This document shows, in pieces, positions 8,096 through 16,399 of a stretch of 64,000 nt of DNA. The stretch's first letter is position 1; every line of letters begins with the position of its first letter. A program made the position numbers and the translations under genes. The notes under the pieces are model-generated. The model did no database searches and was not told where the DNA came from. It worked only from the letters and a program-made list of their open reading frames with translations. Source of the DNA: an uncultured SAR86 cluster bacterium. GTDB taxonomy: Bacteria > Pseudomonadota > Gammaproteobacteria > Magnimaribacterales > Magnimaribacteraceae. The stretch lies in assembly GCA_902606175.1 (NCBI GenBank), contig CACLEZ010000010.1, positions 1 to 64,000 on the forward strand, in the 5' to 3' direction.

Positions 8096-9905
8096 CGTAG
8101 ATTCCTTTTGGATCATTGAGTTGGTCTATGTCTTTTAGGGCATTTATTACATTTTTTAGTACGAAGTTATCTTTTATGTATGGGGGAATCATCCAACCAA
8201 CATAGCCTGAAAATCTTTTTACTAATTGAGCTCTCCAATCAACAGTTTGAATAGGATAGTAGGTTGAGTATTCAGTAATTTCTGCTAGTTCAGCAGCTCT
8301 TTTAATGGCCATTTTCAGATTTCCAATTTCATCAACTAAACCTAGATCTTTTGCCGAAGACCCGGCCCATACTCTACCTTGAGCAATTTGATCAACTTGA
8401 TCTATTGGAATATCTCTTGCTTCGCTTACTAATCCTATAAATCTTTTATAGCCATACTCTATTTCACTTTGGATTATCCTAGACAAACCTTCACTTAGAG
8501 GTTGAGTGATGTCTCCTGATAGGTTGATCTTTGAGGTTTTCACGCCATCACTGTTTATACCAATTTCGTTAAGAGCTCTATCAAATGTAGGAAGCAATCC
8601 AAAGATTCCTATAGATCCAGTTATAGTATTATGAGAAGCCCAAATTTCGTGCGCATTAGCTGAAATCCAATATCCACCGGAAGCAGCAACATTGCCCATG
8701 GAAGCAATTATTTTTAAACCCTTTTCTTTCGCTTCTAAAAGCTCTTGTCTAATTTGCTCTGAAGCAAATACTCCACCTCCACCTGAATCTACTCTAAGAA
8801 CAATTGCTTTAACATTTTCATCTTCATGTGCTTCCCTAATAAGTCTTGAGGTTGAATCCCCTCCAATTGTCCCTGGTGGTTGCACTCCATCAACTATGGT
8901 TCCTTTCGCAACTATGACCGCAATCTTATCTTTACCTTGCTGGTCTATTTTTTCTGAACGAATAAGTTGAAAATACTCGAAGCCAGAAATTCTAGCAAAA
9001 GACTTCTTATCTTCTGATTCACCAAATAATTCTTTAAGATAAGATCTTGTTTTTGTTCTAGGCAATAATTTATCTACAAAGCCATAATTAAGAAAAGCTT
9101 CAGATGTTGAGCCACTTTTATCAGTTAAAACTTTATCGGCATTATCAACCAGGTACTGAATTTCATTAGATGTCATTTCTCGATTCTTAGAAACTTCATC
9201 TTTATAAGAATCCCAAAGAACATTTAAGTATGCCAAATTAGCTTCTTTAGCTTCATTAGACATTTTGTTATCTAGATAAGGCTCCACTGCAGATTTATAT
9301 GTACCTACTCTGAAAACATTAAAATCTACTTTGATCTTATCAAGAAAAGATTTAAAGAATAATCTACTTCGTCCGAACCCGTCTATGCCGACCACTCCAT
9401 CATTATTCATAATTATCTCATCGGCATATGAAGCAAGATAATAGCCACTTCTAGAATAATAATCACCGACAGCAATTATGGTTTTACCTGAGTCTTGAAT
9501 TCTCTGTAGAGCAACTCCTACATCGTATAAAACAGCCTGCCCGGTCCCATCTATGTTATCTAGTCTCAAAAGGACATTTTGTACTCTTTCATCTTGGGCA
9601 GCAGATTCAAGAACTTCTAACAAGTCTCCAACATATAATTCCCTTGGCATATCACCACTCAGTTGATCAAAAGGATCATTTGATCCTGTAATTTGTTCAA
9701 CAATCGGCCCCATTGGGCTTATGACAAGTGCTTTATTAGTTGGATCTTTAAATTCATTTACAAACAAAGAGCTGATAAAAGAAAAAATTGAAATGATTAT
9801 GATGATTGAAAAAATTATGTTTAGTGATAAAAAAAATAATTTTCCTGAAAAAAGCCAAAAAAGTGGATTACTTTTAAATTTTTCAAAGAGAGTTTTTTGT
9901 TCCAT
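8070..9905 (-). CDS. sppA: Signal peptide peptidase SppA, long type
   Basis: SppA is a membrane serine protease that cleaves leftover signal peptides. One N-terminal membrane anchor (about 23-48) is followed by two tandem SppA domains, as in the 67-kDa E. coli type. The catalytic lysine is Lys204 in FRVGTYKSAVEP and the nucleophile is Ser409 in NVAASGGYWIS. The length of 611 aa is standard for this type. The 3' end overlaps hda. The upstream neighbour is the ArsC-like gene, 7 bases away. Confidence 0.95.
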   Translation of the reverse strand: MEQKTLFEKFKSNPLFWLFSGKLFFLSLNIIFSIIIIISIFSFISSLFVNEFKDPTNKALVISPMGPIVEQITGSNDPFDQLSGDMPRELYVGDLLEVLESAAQDERVQNVLLRLDNIDGTGQAVLYDVGVALQRIQDSGKTIIAVGDYYSRSGYYLASYADEIIMNNDGVVGIDGFGRSRLFFKSFLDKIKVDFNVFRVGTYKSAVEPYLDNKMSNEAKEANLAYLNVLWDSYKDEVSKNREMTSNEIQYLVDNADKVLTDKSGSTSEAFLNYGFVDKLLPRTKTRSYLKELFGESEDKKSFARISGFEYFQLIRSEKIDQQGKDKIAVIVAKGTIVDGVQPPGTIGGDSTSRLIREAHEDENVKAIVLRVDSGGGGVFASEQIRQELLEAKEKGLKIIASMGNVAASGGYWISANAHEIWASHNTITGSIGIFGLLPTFDRALNEIGINSDGVKTSKINLSGDITQPLSEGLSRIIQSEIEYGYKRFIGLVSEARDIPIDQVDQIAQGRVWAGSSAKDLGLVDEIGNLKMAIKRAAELAEITEYSTYYPIQTVDWRAQLVKRFSGYVGWMIPPYIKDNFVLKNVINALKDIDQLNDPKGIYVICEDCPI

Positions 9906-9912
9906 ATTCTTT

Positions 9913-10266
9913 TTAGTTTATTAAATTTAAGACATTTTCTGGAGGTCTACCTATGATAGCTTGATTGCTTGAAACAACAATTGGTCTTTCAATTAATTTT
10001 GGATTTTCAGACATAAGTTTAATAATTTTTGAGTCATCCAGAGTTCTGTCTTTCAAATTTAATTCTTTATACTCGACTTCACCTTTTCGAAGCAATTCTC
10101 TTGGTTCAATTCCTAAGAAATCCAAAATTTTCGTTAAATCAGATTCTGAAGGAGGCACTTCAAGATATAGAATGATTTGTGGGTCAATACCTTCCTGCTT
10201 CAAAAGATCTAATGTTTGTCTGGATTTACTACACCTAGGATTGTGGTAAATGATAAAATGTTTCAT
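9913..10266 (-). CDS. ArsC-family (glutaredoxin-type) reductase-like protein
   Basis: This 117-aa protein has the ArsC fold. Cys12 lies in YHNPRCSKSRQTLD, followed by a VPPSESDL block, LLRKGEVEYKEL and RPIVV, the last carrying the arginine that contacts arsenate in ArsC. It is shorter than E. coli ArsC (141 aa) because it ends soon after the NVLNLI helix. It may reduce arsenate with glutathione or do another thiol reaction; no ars operon is near. It diverges from the TlpA-like gene with 15 bases between the starts. Confidence 0.85.
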   Translation of the reverse strand: MKHFIIYHNPRCSKSRQTLDLLKQEGIDPQIILYLEVPPSESDLTKILDFLGIEPRELLRKGEVEYKELNLKDRTLDDSKIIKLMSENPKLIERPIVVSSNQAIIGRPPENVLNLIN

Positions 10267-10281
10267 ACAACAAAGAATAAA

Positions 10282-10746
10282 ATGACATTAAAAAATCCAT
10301 ATTACAAGACAAAGATTTTTTTATTTACAAATCTTATATTTATTTTAAGTGCTTGCTCAGAACCAGACTACAGGCTTGTTGATGGTGGTTCAGGGAAAGT
10401 GGATGATTTTTTAGGAAAATGGTTAATCGTAAATTATTGGGCAGACTGGTGCCCACCCTGTATTAAAGAGATGCCTGAACTTGAAAATTTCTATAATGAT
10501 AATAAAGCACAGGCTCTAGTATTAACTTATAACTTCGATAGACTTGAAGGTGAAGAGCTAGAAAATCAAATTATTAGATTCGGTGTTAATGTCCCAAGCA
10601 TTTTAAATGATCCTGGAGCATTGTTTGGATGGGAATCTCCATCAAGCTTACCAGCTACCTATGTTCTTGATCCCGAAGGCAAGCTCATCCACACATTAAT
10701 TGGACCTCAAACACAAGAGAGCCTTGAAGCTCTCATAACGCCTTAA
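10282..10746 (+). CDS. TlpA-like thioredoxin-fold lipoprotein
   Basis: A 154-aa periplasmic thiol-disulfide protein. I start it at ATG 10282, because the upstream in-frame ATG at 10216 lies inside the divergent ArsC-like gene and would place extra polar residues before the signal. From here a lipoprotein signal ends in LSAC (Cys25), and the active site WCPPC gives Cys57 and Cys60. A cis-Pro region (SLPATYVLDPEG) follows. The family reduces disulfides, for example in cytochrome c maturation; the partner is unknown here. Confidence 0.88.
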   Translation: MTLKNPYYKTKIFLFTNLIFILSACSEPDYRLVDGGSGKVDDFLGKWLIVNYWADWCPPCIKEMPELENFYNDNKAQALVLTYNFDRLEGEELENQIIRFGVNVPSILNDPGALFGWESPSSLPATYVLDPEGKLIHTLIGPQTQESLEALITP

Positions 10747-10752
10747 AAATAA

Positions 10753-11589
10753 CTATTTAATAAATATTTCTGGATTTATCGGTATACCCAGAAAATATAC
10801 CTCCCAATGTAGATGAGGTCCCGTTACCCTTCCTGTGCTTCCTACATATCCAAGAACCTCTCCTGCTATTAACGATTGGTTTATAACGACAGCCTCTTTA
10901 CTCATATGAGAATAACTACTCACTAAGCCATTTCCATGATCTAGGTAAACGACATTTCCTTTATAAAAGAAATTACCAATGAGAATTACTTTACCATCTA
11001 AAGGAGCTCTAATAGGTTCACCTTCATTGGCAGCAATATCCAAACCGATATGTCTATTCCTAGGCTCCCCATTTATGAACCTCTTTACACCAAATTCACT
11101 ACTAGTTATACCTGTGACGGGAATATCCATCTTTGTTTGCTTTAGATTTGAGGACGTTAAAGTATTTTTAGCGGTTAAACCTCGTAGGTATTCTCTTTCG
11201 ATTCTTTTTTTCATTGAACTTGGAGGATTGACTAAGTCTTTATTCTGTATCTGAATCCTCGATTCCCTATAAAATTTACTTTTAATACTTATTGAGTCGA
11301 TAAGTTCATTATTGAGAATTACTTCAATTTTATTCTTACTATAGGTAAGTGGAATTGGAGCAAGAATGTTCGCATTAAAATCTTCATCTCTACAAATGGT
11401 AAATTTTAGATTACCCATTTGTAATTTATTCTTTAAGTCTGAATCATTCGATTTCAGATAGTAGTTAACTAATCCTCCTGGATAATTATTATCCATTGGA
11501 AAAGAACAGCTTTCTGTTTTATTTAGAGAAGGAAGGTTTGCACAAGATGATAATAAGCATATCAATAAACCTAAAGACTTAGTCTTCAT
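10753..11589 (-). CDS. M23-family peptidase lipoprotein
   Basis: A LytM/M23 zinc peptidase-like protein of 278 aa acting on, or regulating action on, peptidoglycan. Starting at ATG 11589, a short lipoprotein signal ends in LSSC (Cys16). Zinc ligands are intact: His180 and Asp184 in RHIGLD and His259/His261 in GPHLHWEV. The catalytic domain forms the last 100 residues. The start overlaps the xseA stop by 11 bases, which favours this ATG over the upstream one at 11613. The longer N-terminal half is family-typical but not recognisable. Confidence 0.88.
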   Translation of the reverse strand: MKTKSLGLLICLLSSCANLPSLNKTESCSFPMDNNYPGGLVNYYLKSNDSDLKNKLQMGNLKFTICRDEDFNANILAPIPLTYSKNKIEVILNNELIDSISIKSKFYRESRIQIQNKDLVNPPSSMKKRIEREYLRGLTAKNTLTSSNLKQTKMDIPVTGITSSEFGVKRFINGEPRNRHIGLDIAANEGEPIRAPLDGKVILIGNFFYKGNVVYLDHGNGLVSSYSHMSKEAVVINQSLIAGEVLGYVGSTGRVTGPHLHWEVYFLGIPINPEIFIK

Positions 11590-12928
11590 CAATCTTATTA
11601 AGTATTTGAGCAAGAATTTCTCCTTTTTGAAATCTTGCTTTAATATTTTGATTAACCTTTAACTCTTCAGAAGAAGTAATAATTTTATTTTTATCATCTG
11701 TAATAATTGAGTAGCCTCTACCCAACACTGCTAAAGGGCTCACTGCTTCTAGAGTGTTGATATTCTTAAAGAAGCTTTTTTTAGATTTCTCAATATTCAA
11801 TTTAATTGAGTTAATAAGATTTAAAGAATTCTCGTTTATTTTTGTTTGCTTAAATTTGATTTCTATTGCGGGAGAAGAAGCCTTAAGTTGTGAGGTATTT
11901 CTCTCTAATCTATTTTTCTTATCTAAGGATATATTTATTAAAAGATCTTTCATCCTAGTTTCAAAATTATCTAATTTTTGTGACGTCTCTCTCAATTTTT
12001 CGCCGGGATGCCTTATGAGAGCCATTTTAAAATCAAGCACTTCTTTTAAAGCTCCAATCTTATTGAGTAAACTATTTTCAATATCTTCTTTATTTCTTGA
12101 GAAGGATTCCAATAAATTAGTATGATTTTGGCTTATTATTTCAGCGGCTGCAGATGGCGTTGGAGCCCTTAAATCTGAAACAAAATCGCTAATAGTAAAG
12201 TCAGTTTCATGGCCAATAGCACTAATTATAGGAAGTCGTGACTTTGAGATTTCTATTGCAACAGATTCCATATTAAAACACCACAAGTCTTCTATTGACC
12301 CTCCACCTCTAGCTAAAATAATCACATCAAAATTTTCTACTTCATTAGCTCTCCTTATTGCTTTAACAATTTCTTTATCTGCCGTTCTTCCTTGAACTTG
12401 CGATTCCACTAAAGTGAGTTTTATAAATGGCGATCTTCTTCTGAGCACATTTATAATGTCCTTAAATACTGCTCCAGTTTCCGATGTTATTGCAGCAACC
12501 GATAAAGGAAGTTCAGGAATTGATTTTTTTCTACTTTGATCAAAGAGACCATCATTTTCTAGCTTTATTTTTAGATCTTCAAAAGCTTTTAATAATGCCC
12601 CTTCACCAAAAACTTCGATGTGTTTAACATTAAATTGATATCTTCCTGAAGGTGCGTAAATACTGATATTGCCATTTAAAATTAATTCATCTCCAATCTT
12701 CGGATCAAATAAAACACTTTGGTTTTCAAATTTAAACATCACACAACTCAAAGAGGACTTTTTATCTTTTATGGTAAAGTACCAATGACCCGATCCATGA
12801 GCTGTAAAGCTGGAAATTTCGCCCTGTATCCAAACATTAGATAAATCCTTTTCTAATAAACCTTTAGCAAGATTATTAATGTCAGATACCGAAACAATTT
12901 CTTGATTATTTGAAGGAACTTGGCTCAT
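11579..12928 (-). CDS. xseA: Exodeoxyribonuclease VII large subunit
   Basis: XseA forms the catalytic part of exonuclease VII, which degrades single-stranded DNA. An N-terminal OB-fold (VWIQGEISSFTAHGSGHWYF) is followed by the catalytic region with AAITSETGAVFKDIINVL and ILARGGGSIEDLWCFN, then a long coiled coil. The 449-aa length is normal. The small subunit gene xseB is not in this window. The start is 24 bases from the divergent EamA-type gene, so a promoter must overlap coding sequence. Confidence 0.95.
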   Translation of the reverse strand: MSQVPSNNQEIVSVSDINNLAKGLLEKDLSNVWIQGEISSFTAHGSGHWYFTIKDKKSSLSCVMFKFENQSVLFDPKIGDELILNGNISIYAPSGRYQFNVKHIEVFGEGALLKAFEDLKIKLENDGLFDQSRKKSIPELPLSVAAITSETGAVFKDIINVLRRRSPFIKLTLVESQVQGRTADKEIVKAIRRANEVENFDVIILARGGGSIEDLWCFNMESVAIEISKSRLPIISAIGHETDFTISDFVSDLRAPTPSAAAEIISQNHTNLLESFSRNKEDIENSLLNKIGALKEVLDFKMALIRHPGEKLRETSQKLDNFETRMKDLLINISLDKKNRLERNTSQLKASSPAIEIKFKQTKINENSLNLINSIKLNIEKSKKSFFKNINTLEAVSPLAVLGRGYSIITDDKNKIITSSEELKVNQNIKARFQKGEILAQILNKIDED

Positions 12929-12952
12929 GTAACAAAAGTATAACTGAAGATT

Positions 12953-13828
12953 TTGAACGAAGAAAAAAATATATCGAGAGAGCTTATAAAAGGTATTTTC
13001 TTATTATTAGTCGGTGCTTTAATGTTGGGAGGTTCAGGAATTTTTGTAAAAATAAGTGAATCCTCACCTTCTTTGATTGCATTTTATAGATCTCTTTTTG
13101 CATTACCTTTTTTATATGTATGGATGAAATTTGAAGAAAGAAACAATTCTCCGGACATAACTTGGGACAAAAAAACATTTTTCTTTCTGTTATTAGGTGG
13201 ATTATGTTTTGCCTTAGATATGTCAATTTGGAATTGGTCTTTGTCCTTTACCTCAGTTGCCAATGCAACGCTCATGGCAAATATAGCACCAGTCTTTGTT
13301 GTTATCTTCGGGGTCTTATTTCTTGGCTACAAAATAGAAGTCTCTTTTATAATTATTTTATTGCTTGCCTTATTGGGAGTATTTCTTGTTGTTTTGCCAG
13401 GCGAACAAATAATGGTCTTCGGAGACTCATTGGGAATTCTAGCTGCAGTTTTTTATGCAGGATATATATTATCTATAAAAGATCTGACCAATGTTCTTCA
13501 ACCAGCAAAGACTCTCTTTTTGGTAACAATAATAACTACTCTTTGTTTGCTTCCCATTAGCTTGATGGAAGTGGATAGCTTGAGTCTAAGTAAATCAGAG
13601 TTTTTTATACTCATTTCTTATGCTATTTTTTCTCAAACTTTTGCACAAGGATTGATTACTTCAGGAATTTCAAGGGTTTCCGCTCATCTATCTTCGCTAG
13701 TGCTCTTGATGCAACCTGTTGCGGCTGCATTTTATGGATGGTTTTTTCTAAAAGAGTTATTAAGCCCTATGCAAATGGCTGGGGGATTAATAGTTTTGGC
13801 AGCTATTTATTTAGCTTCTAGAAAATAA
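12953..13828 (+). CDS. EamA/DMT-family transporter
   Basis: A 291-aa drug/metabolite transporter-type carrier with about ten membrane segments arranged as two EamA repeats; GSGIFVKISESSPSLIAFYRS in the first repeat and a C-terminal QMAGGLIVLAAIYL helix are typical. The substrate is unknown. The start given is a TTG at 12953 with a weak GAAG upstream; no in-frame ATG exists before the first helix, so the exact start is uncertain. The gene converges with the enoyl-CoA hydratase gene, leaving one base between stops. Confidence 0.82.
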   Translation: MNEEKNISRELIKGIFLLLVGALMLGGSGIFVKISESSPSLIAFYRSLFALPFLYVWMKFEERNNSPDITWDKKTFFFLLLGGLCFALDMSIWNWSLSFTSVANATLMANIAPVFVVIFGVLFLGYKIEVSFIIILLLALLGVFLVVLPGEQIMVFGDSLGILAAVFYAGYILSIKDLTNVLQPAKTLFLVTIITTLCLLPISLMEVDSLSLSKSEFFILISYAIFSQTFAQGLITSGISRVSAHLSSLVLLMQPVAAAFYGWFFLKELLSPMQMAGGLIVLAAIYLASRK

Positions 13829-13829
13829 G

Positions 13830-14624
13830 CTAATCCCATTTGGGCTCTCTTTTCTCAAGAAAAGCTGCTATACCTTCTTGGGCATCAGGACCTGCGAATG
13901 TTTCAGCACTCTTCTTTCCGAGATACGGAAGGGCTTCATCAAAATTCATAGCATCTTGATTAACATAAGCTTCTAAGCCGAACTGCATTGTTCCAGGTGC
14001 CAAGTTTGCTAGATCAGATGCTAGTTTATCAACAGTCTCATCTAACTGATCGCTAGGTACTGATTGATTAATCAAACCCCATTCCTCAGCCTTCTTAGAA
14101 TCAATTGCTTGACCTCTCATGCAAAAATCTAATCCAGCTCTTTTTGGCATAACTCTAAATAATCCAGCCATTACCATATGAGGCCACACACCTCTTAGAA
14201 TCTCTGGAGCTGAGAACTTAGCCTCCTCAGTTGCAATAGCATGTGTGCAATTTGTAACCATTAAAAGGGCGCCAGCATGAACTGAGCCTTGTATCTTACA
14301 AATTACAGGTTTGTATAAATGTCTAATGAGAAGACTAATATCATCAGATCCCTCTATTTTGGGCACGTTTGATTCAGCTTTTTCTCTTCTAAGATCTGCA
14401 CCTGCACAAAACACATCTCCTTCAGCACCTATTATCACAACTCTGATTTCCCTCTCTTGTTTTGCATAAGATAATGCATAACAAATTTCATTCATCATTA
14501 CGTTATTGAGCGCATTTTTCTTTTCAGGCCTATTAAGGGTGATGGTGAGTACATTATTTTCTACATTTATTTTTGTAGCTTGAAATATTAATCCTTCAAG
14601 AGATAATTTATTTTCCATAGTCAT
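13830..14624 (-). CDS. Enoyl-CoA hydratase/isomerase family protein
   Basis: A crotonase-fold enzyme of 264 aa. The N-terminal LNRPEKKNALN and FCAGADLRRE blocks are the classic CoA-binding and oxyanion region. It is the last gene of a four-gene operon with carboxylase subunits and an AtuA-like protein, one base after the latter. By context it would hydrate the carboxylated enoyl-CoA product, as AtuE does for isohexenylglutaconyl-CoA, but a LiuC-like (methylglutaconyl-CoA) role is also possible. Confidence 0.88.
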   Translation of the reverse strand: MTMENKLSLEGLIFQATKINVENNVLTITLNRPEKKNALNNVMMNEICYALSYAKQEREIRVVIIGAEGDVFCAGADLRREKAESNVPKIEGSDDISLLIRHLYKPVICKIQGSVHAGALLMVTNCTHAIATEEAKFSAPEILRGVWPHMVMAGLFRVMPKRAGLDFCMRGQAIDSKKAEEWGLINQSVPSDQLDETVDKLASDLANLAPGTMQFGLEAYVNQDAMNFDEALPYLGKKSAETFAGPDAQEGIAAFLEKREPKWD

Positions 14625-14625
14625 A

Positions 14626-16395
14626 TTAATTTTTTAAATAATCGGGAATCTCAATATCCTTAGCTCTTAAGTATTCGCCCAAAGATTTTGCTTGGCCGTC
14701 TAAACGAGTCGAAGAGGAAACTCCATCTTGTAAGATGTCATGAACATAGAAGTTCAGAGAGAGTATATTGGGTAGCTCGTACCTATCAATTTCGTATTGG
14801 TTTAGATCTGGCAATAGCTCCTTAAGCTTTTCTACTGAAAGAAATTCATACAGATATGAATAAGCCTCTTGATTTTTAGCCCAAACACCTAAATTTGCGC
14901 ATCCCCCTTTATCTCCAGATCTAGTTCCATAAAGACTTCCAAATTTTGCCTTAGAAACATTTTCGTAAGATGGCAATTCATTTTCATAAGGTTCCTTTTG
15001 GTAATAGGTTTCTTCAAAATCCAGCTGACTAGTTGGTTCAATTTCTATTGTTTTACCTTCAAAATGAACATTTTCTTTTATAAATTTACTATCGATTAGA
15101 GCAGGCCAATATTGAATATACGGACCTGAAGGCATTCCGGATCTACCTGTATAACCGGGGATGCTCGCCAAACCTAATTCAACTATCTTTGCACTAAAAA
15201 GTCGTCCAACAAGTTCTGGATTTTGTGACATTACAGAAATTCTTAGAGATGCTTGTGCCTCTTCATTAGATATCGGATTATCATGATCTGTCCTGATGAG
15301 CTGAATATCAACATGATCAAATTGATCCTTCCCTCCAACGTTATCAAATATTAGATCTGTCACTAGTTTAGCTTTATCTTCTATATCAATTCCTGTTAAA
15401 AGAATTTCTGTTCCATTTCTAAAACCACCGGCAAGGTTAACGCAAACTTTATGAGTTTTTGGAGCACTTGAACCTCTGCATCCGCTAACAAAAACTCTAT
15501 CTTCTGCTTCTTGTTCCATCTTCAGGGTATCAAAGTGTCCAATAACATCAGGATTCATATAAGCAGGTGAACCAATTTCATATAAAAGTTGTGCAGTTAC
15601 AGTGCCTACTGATACTAACCCACCAGTCCCAGGATGTTTTGTTACGGTAAAACTTCCATCCTCATATATTTCAGCAATTGGATAACCAATATTGAAGAAA
15701 GAGGGGACTTCATGAAAAAAAGAGTAATTACCACCAGTCGCTTGGGCTCCACATTCTATTATGTGACCAGCTGCTAAAGCACCTGCCAGAGCGTCAAAAT
15801 TATCCCTAGACCAATTATATTTCCAAGCCGCAGGACCAATCACTACTGCAGCATCGGTCACTCTAGGGCATACAACTACATCAGCACCATTATCTAAGGC
15901 TTCTTTTATACCCCAGGCACCGAAATATGCATTTGCTGTCAGAGGTGTTTTTGAGTAATCATGTAGTGAAGTACCCTTTTCCATATTAGCTAGAGGCTCA
16001 TTAGCTTTCTTTAACTCCTCAAACCTTGGAATAAGATCATCTCCATCAATATAAGCAACCTTTAGATCTAAATTTAATTCTTGAATAATTTCCTCAATTT
16101 TATTTGCCATAGAGGAGGGATTTAGGCCTCCTGCATTGGTGACTATTTTTATATTTTTTTCTTGGCAAGTCTCAGCTACATCTTTAAATTGTTTTAAGAA
16201 GGTTCCTACATATCCTTGATCTTCTCCTCTGTTCATCTTTTGGTTGTAGAGGATTGTCATAGTTAGTTCAGCTAGATAGTCACCTGTTAAGACATCTATA
16301 GGTCCGCCCTCAACCATATCCTTTGCGGCTGAAAGTCTATCTCCATAAAAACCACTACAGTTTCCTATGATTATTTTATCTTTAGAGTTTGCCAT
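14626..16395 (-). CDS. AtuA-like protein (DUF1446 family)
   Basis: A 589-aa protein of the acyclic terpene utilisation AtuA / DUF1446 family. Recognisable blocks are GNCSGFYGDRLSAAKDMVEG at the start, KIVTNAGGLNP, GAWGIKEALDNGADVVVCPR and a C-terminal SKAKFGSLYGTRSGDKGG segment belonging to the second domain. The biochemical role of AtuA is not settled; it is needed for growth on citronellol or geraniol in Pseudomonas. It lies between the biotin carboxylase and the hydratase with gaps of 4 and 1 bases. Confidence 0.85.
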   Translation of the reverse strand: MANSKDKIIIGNCSGFYGDRLSAAKDMVEGGPIDVLTGDYLAELTMTILYNQKMNRGEDQGYVGTFLKQFKDVAETCQEKNIKIVTNAGGLNPSSMANKIEEIIQELNLDLKVAYIDGDDLIPRFEELKKANEPLANMEKGTSLHDYSKTPLTANAYFGAWGIKEALDNGADVVVCPRVTDAAVVIGPAAWKYNWSRDNFDALAGALAAGHIIECGAQATGGNYSFFHEVPSFFNIGYPIAEIYEDGSFTVTKHPGTGGLVSVGTVTAQLLYEIGSPAYMNPDVIGHFDTLKMEQEAEDRVFVSGCRGSSAPKTHKVCVNLAGGFRNGTEILLTGIDIEDKAKLVTDLIFDNVGGKDQFDHVDIQLIRTDHDNPISNEEAQASLRISVMSQNPELVGRLFSAKIVELGLASIPGYTGRSGMPSGPYIQYWPALIDSKFIKENVHFEGKTIEIEPTSQLDFEETYYQKEPYENELPSYENVSKAKFGSLYGTRSGDKGGCANLGVWAKNQEAYSYLYEFLSVEKLKELLPDLNQYEIDRYELPNILSLNFYVHDILQDGVSSSTRLDGQAKSLGEYLRAKDIEIPDYLKN

Positions 16396-16399
16396 ATAT

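Noticed and set aside
11754-12125. 123-codon plus-strand ORF
   Set aside because: It is antisense to xseA, with composition expected for the shadow of a helical gene.
13162-13560. 132-codon plus-strand ORF
   Set aside because: It is in a second frame of the EamA-type gene, whose family match is clear.
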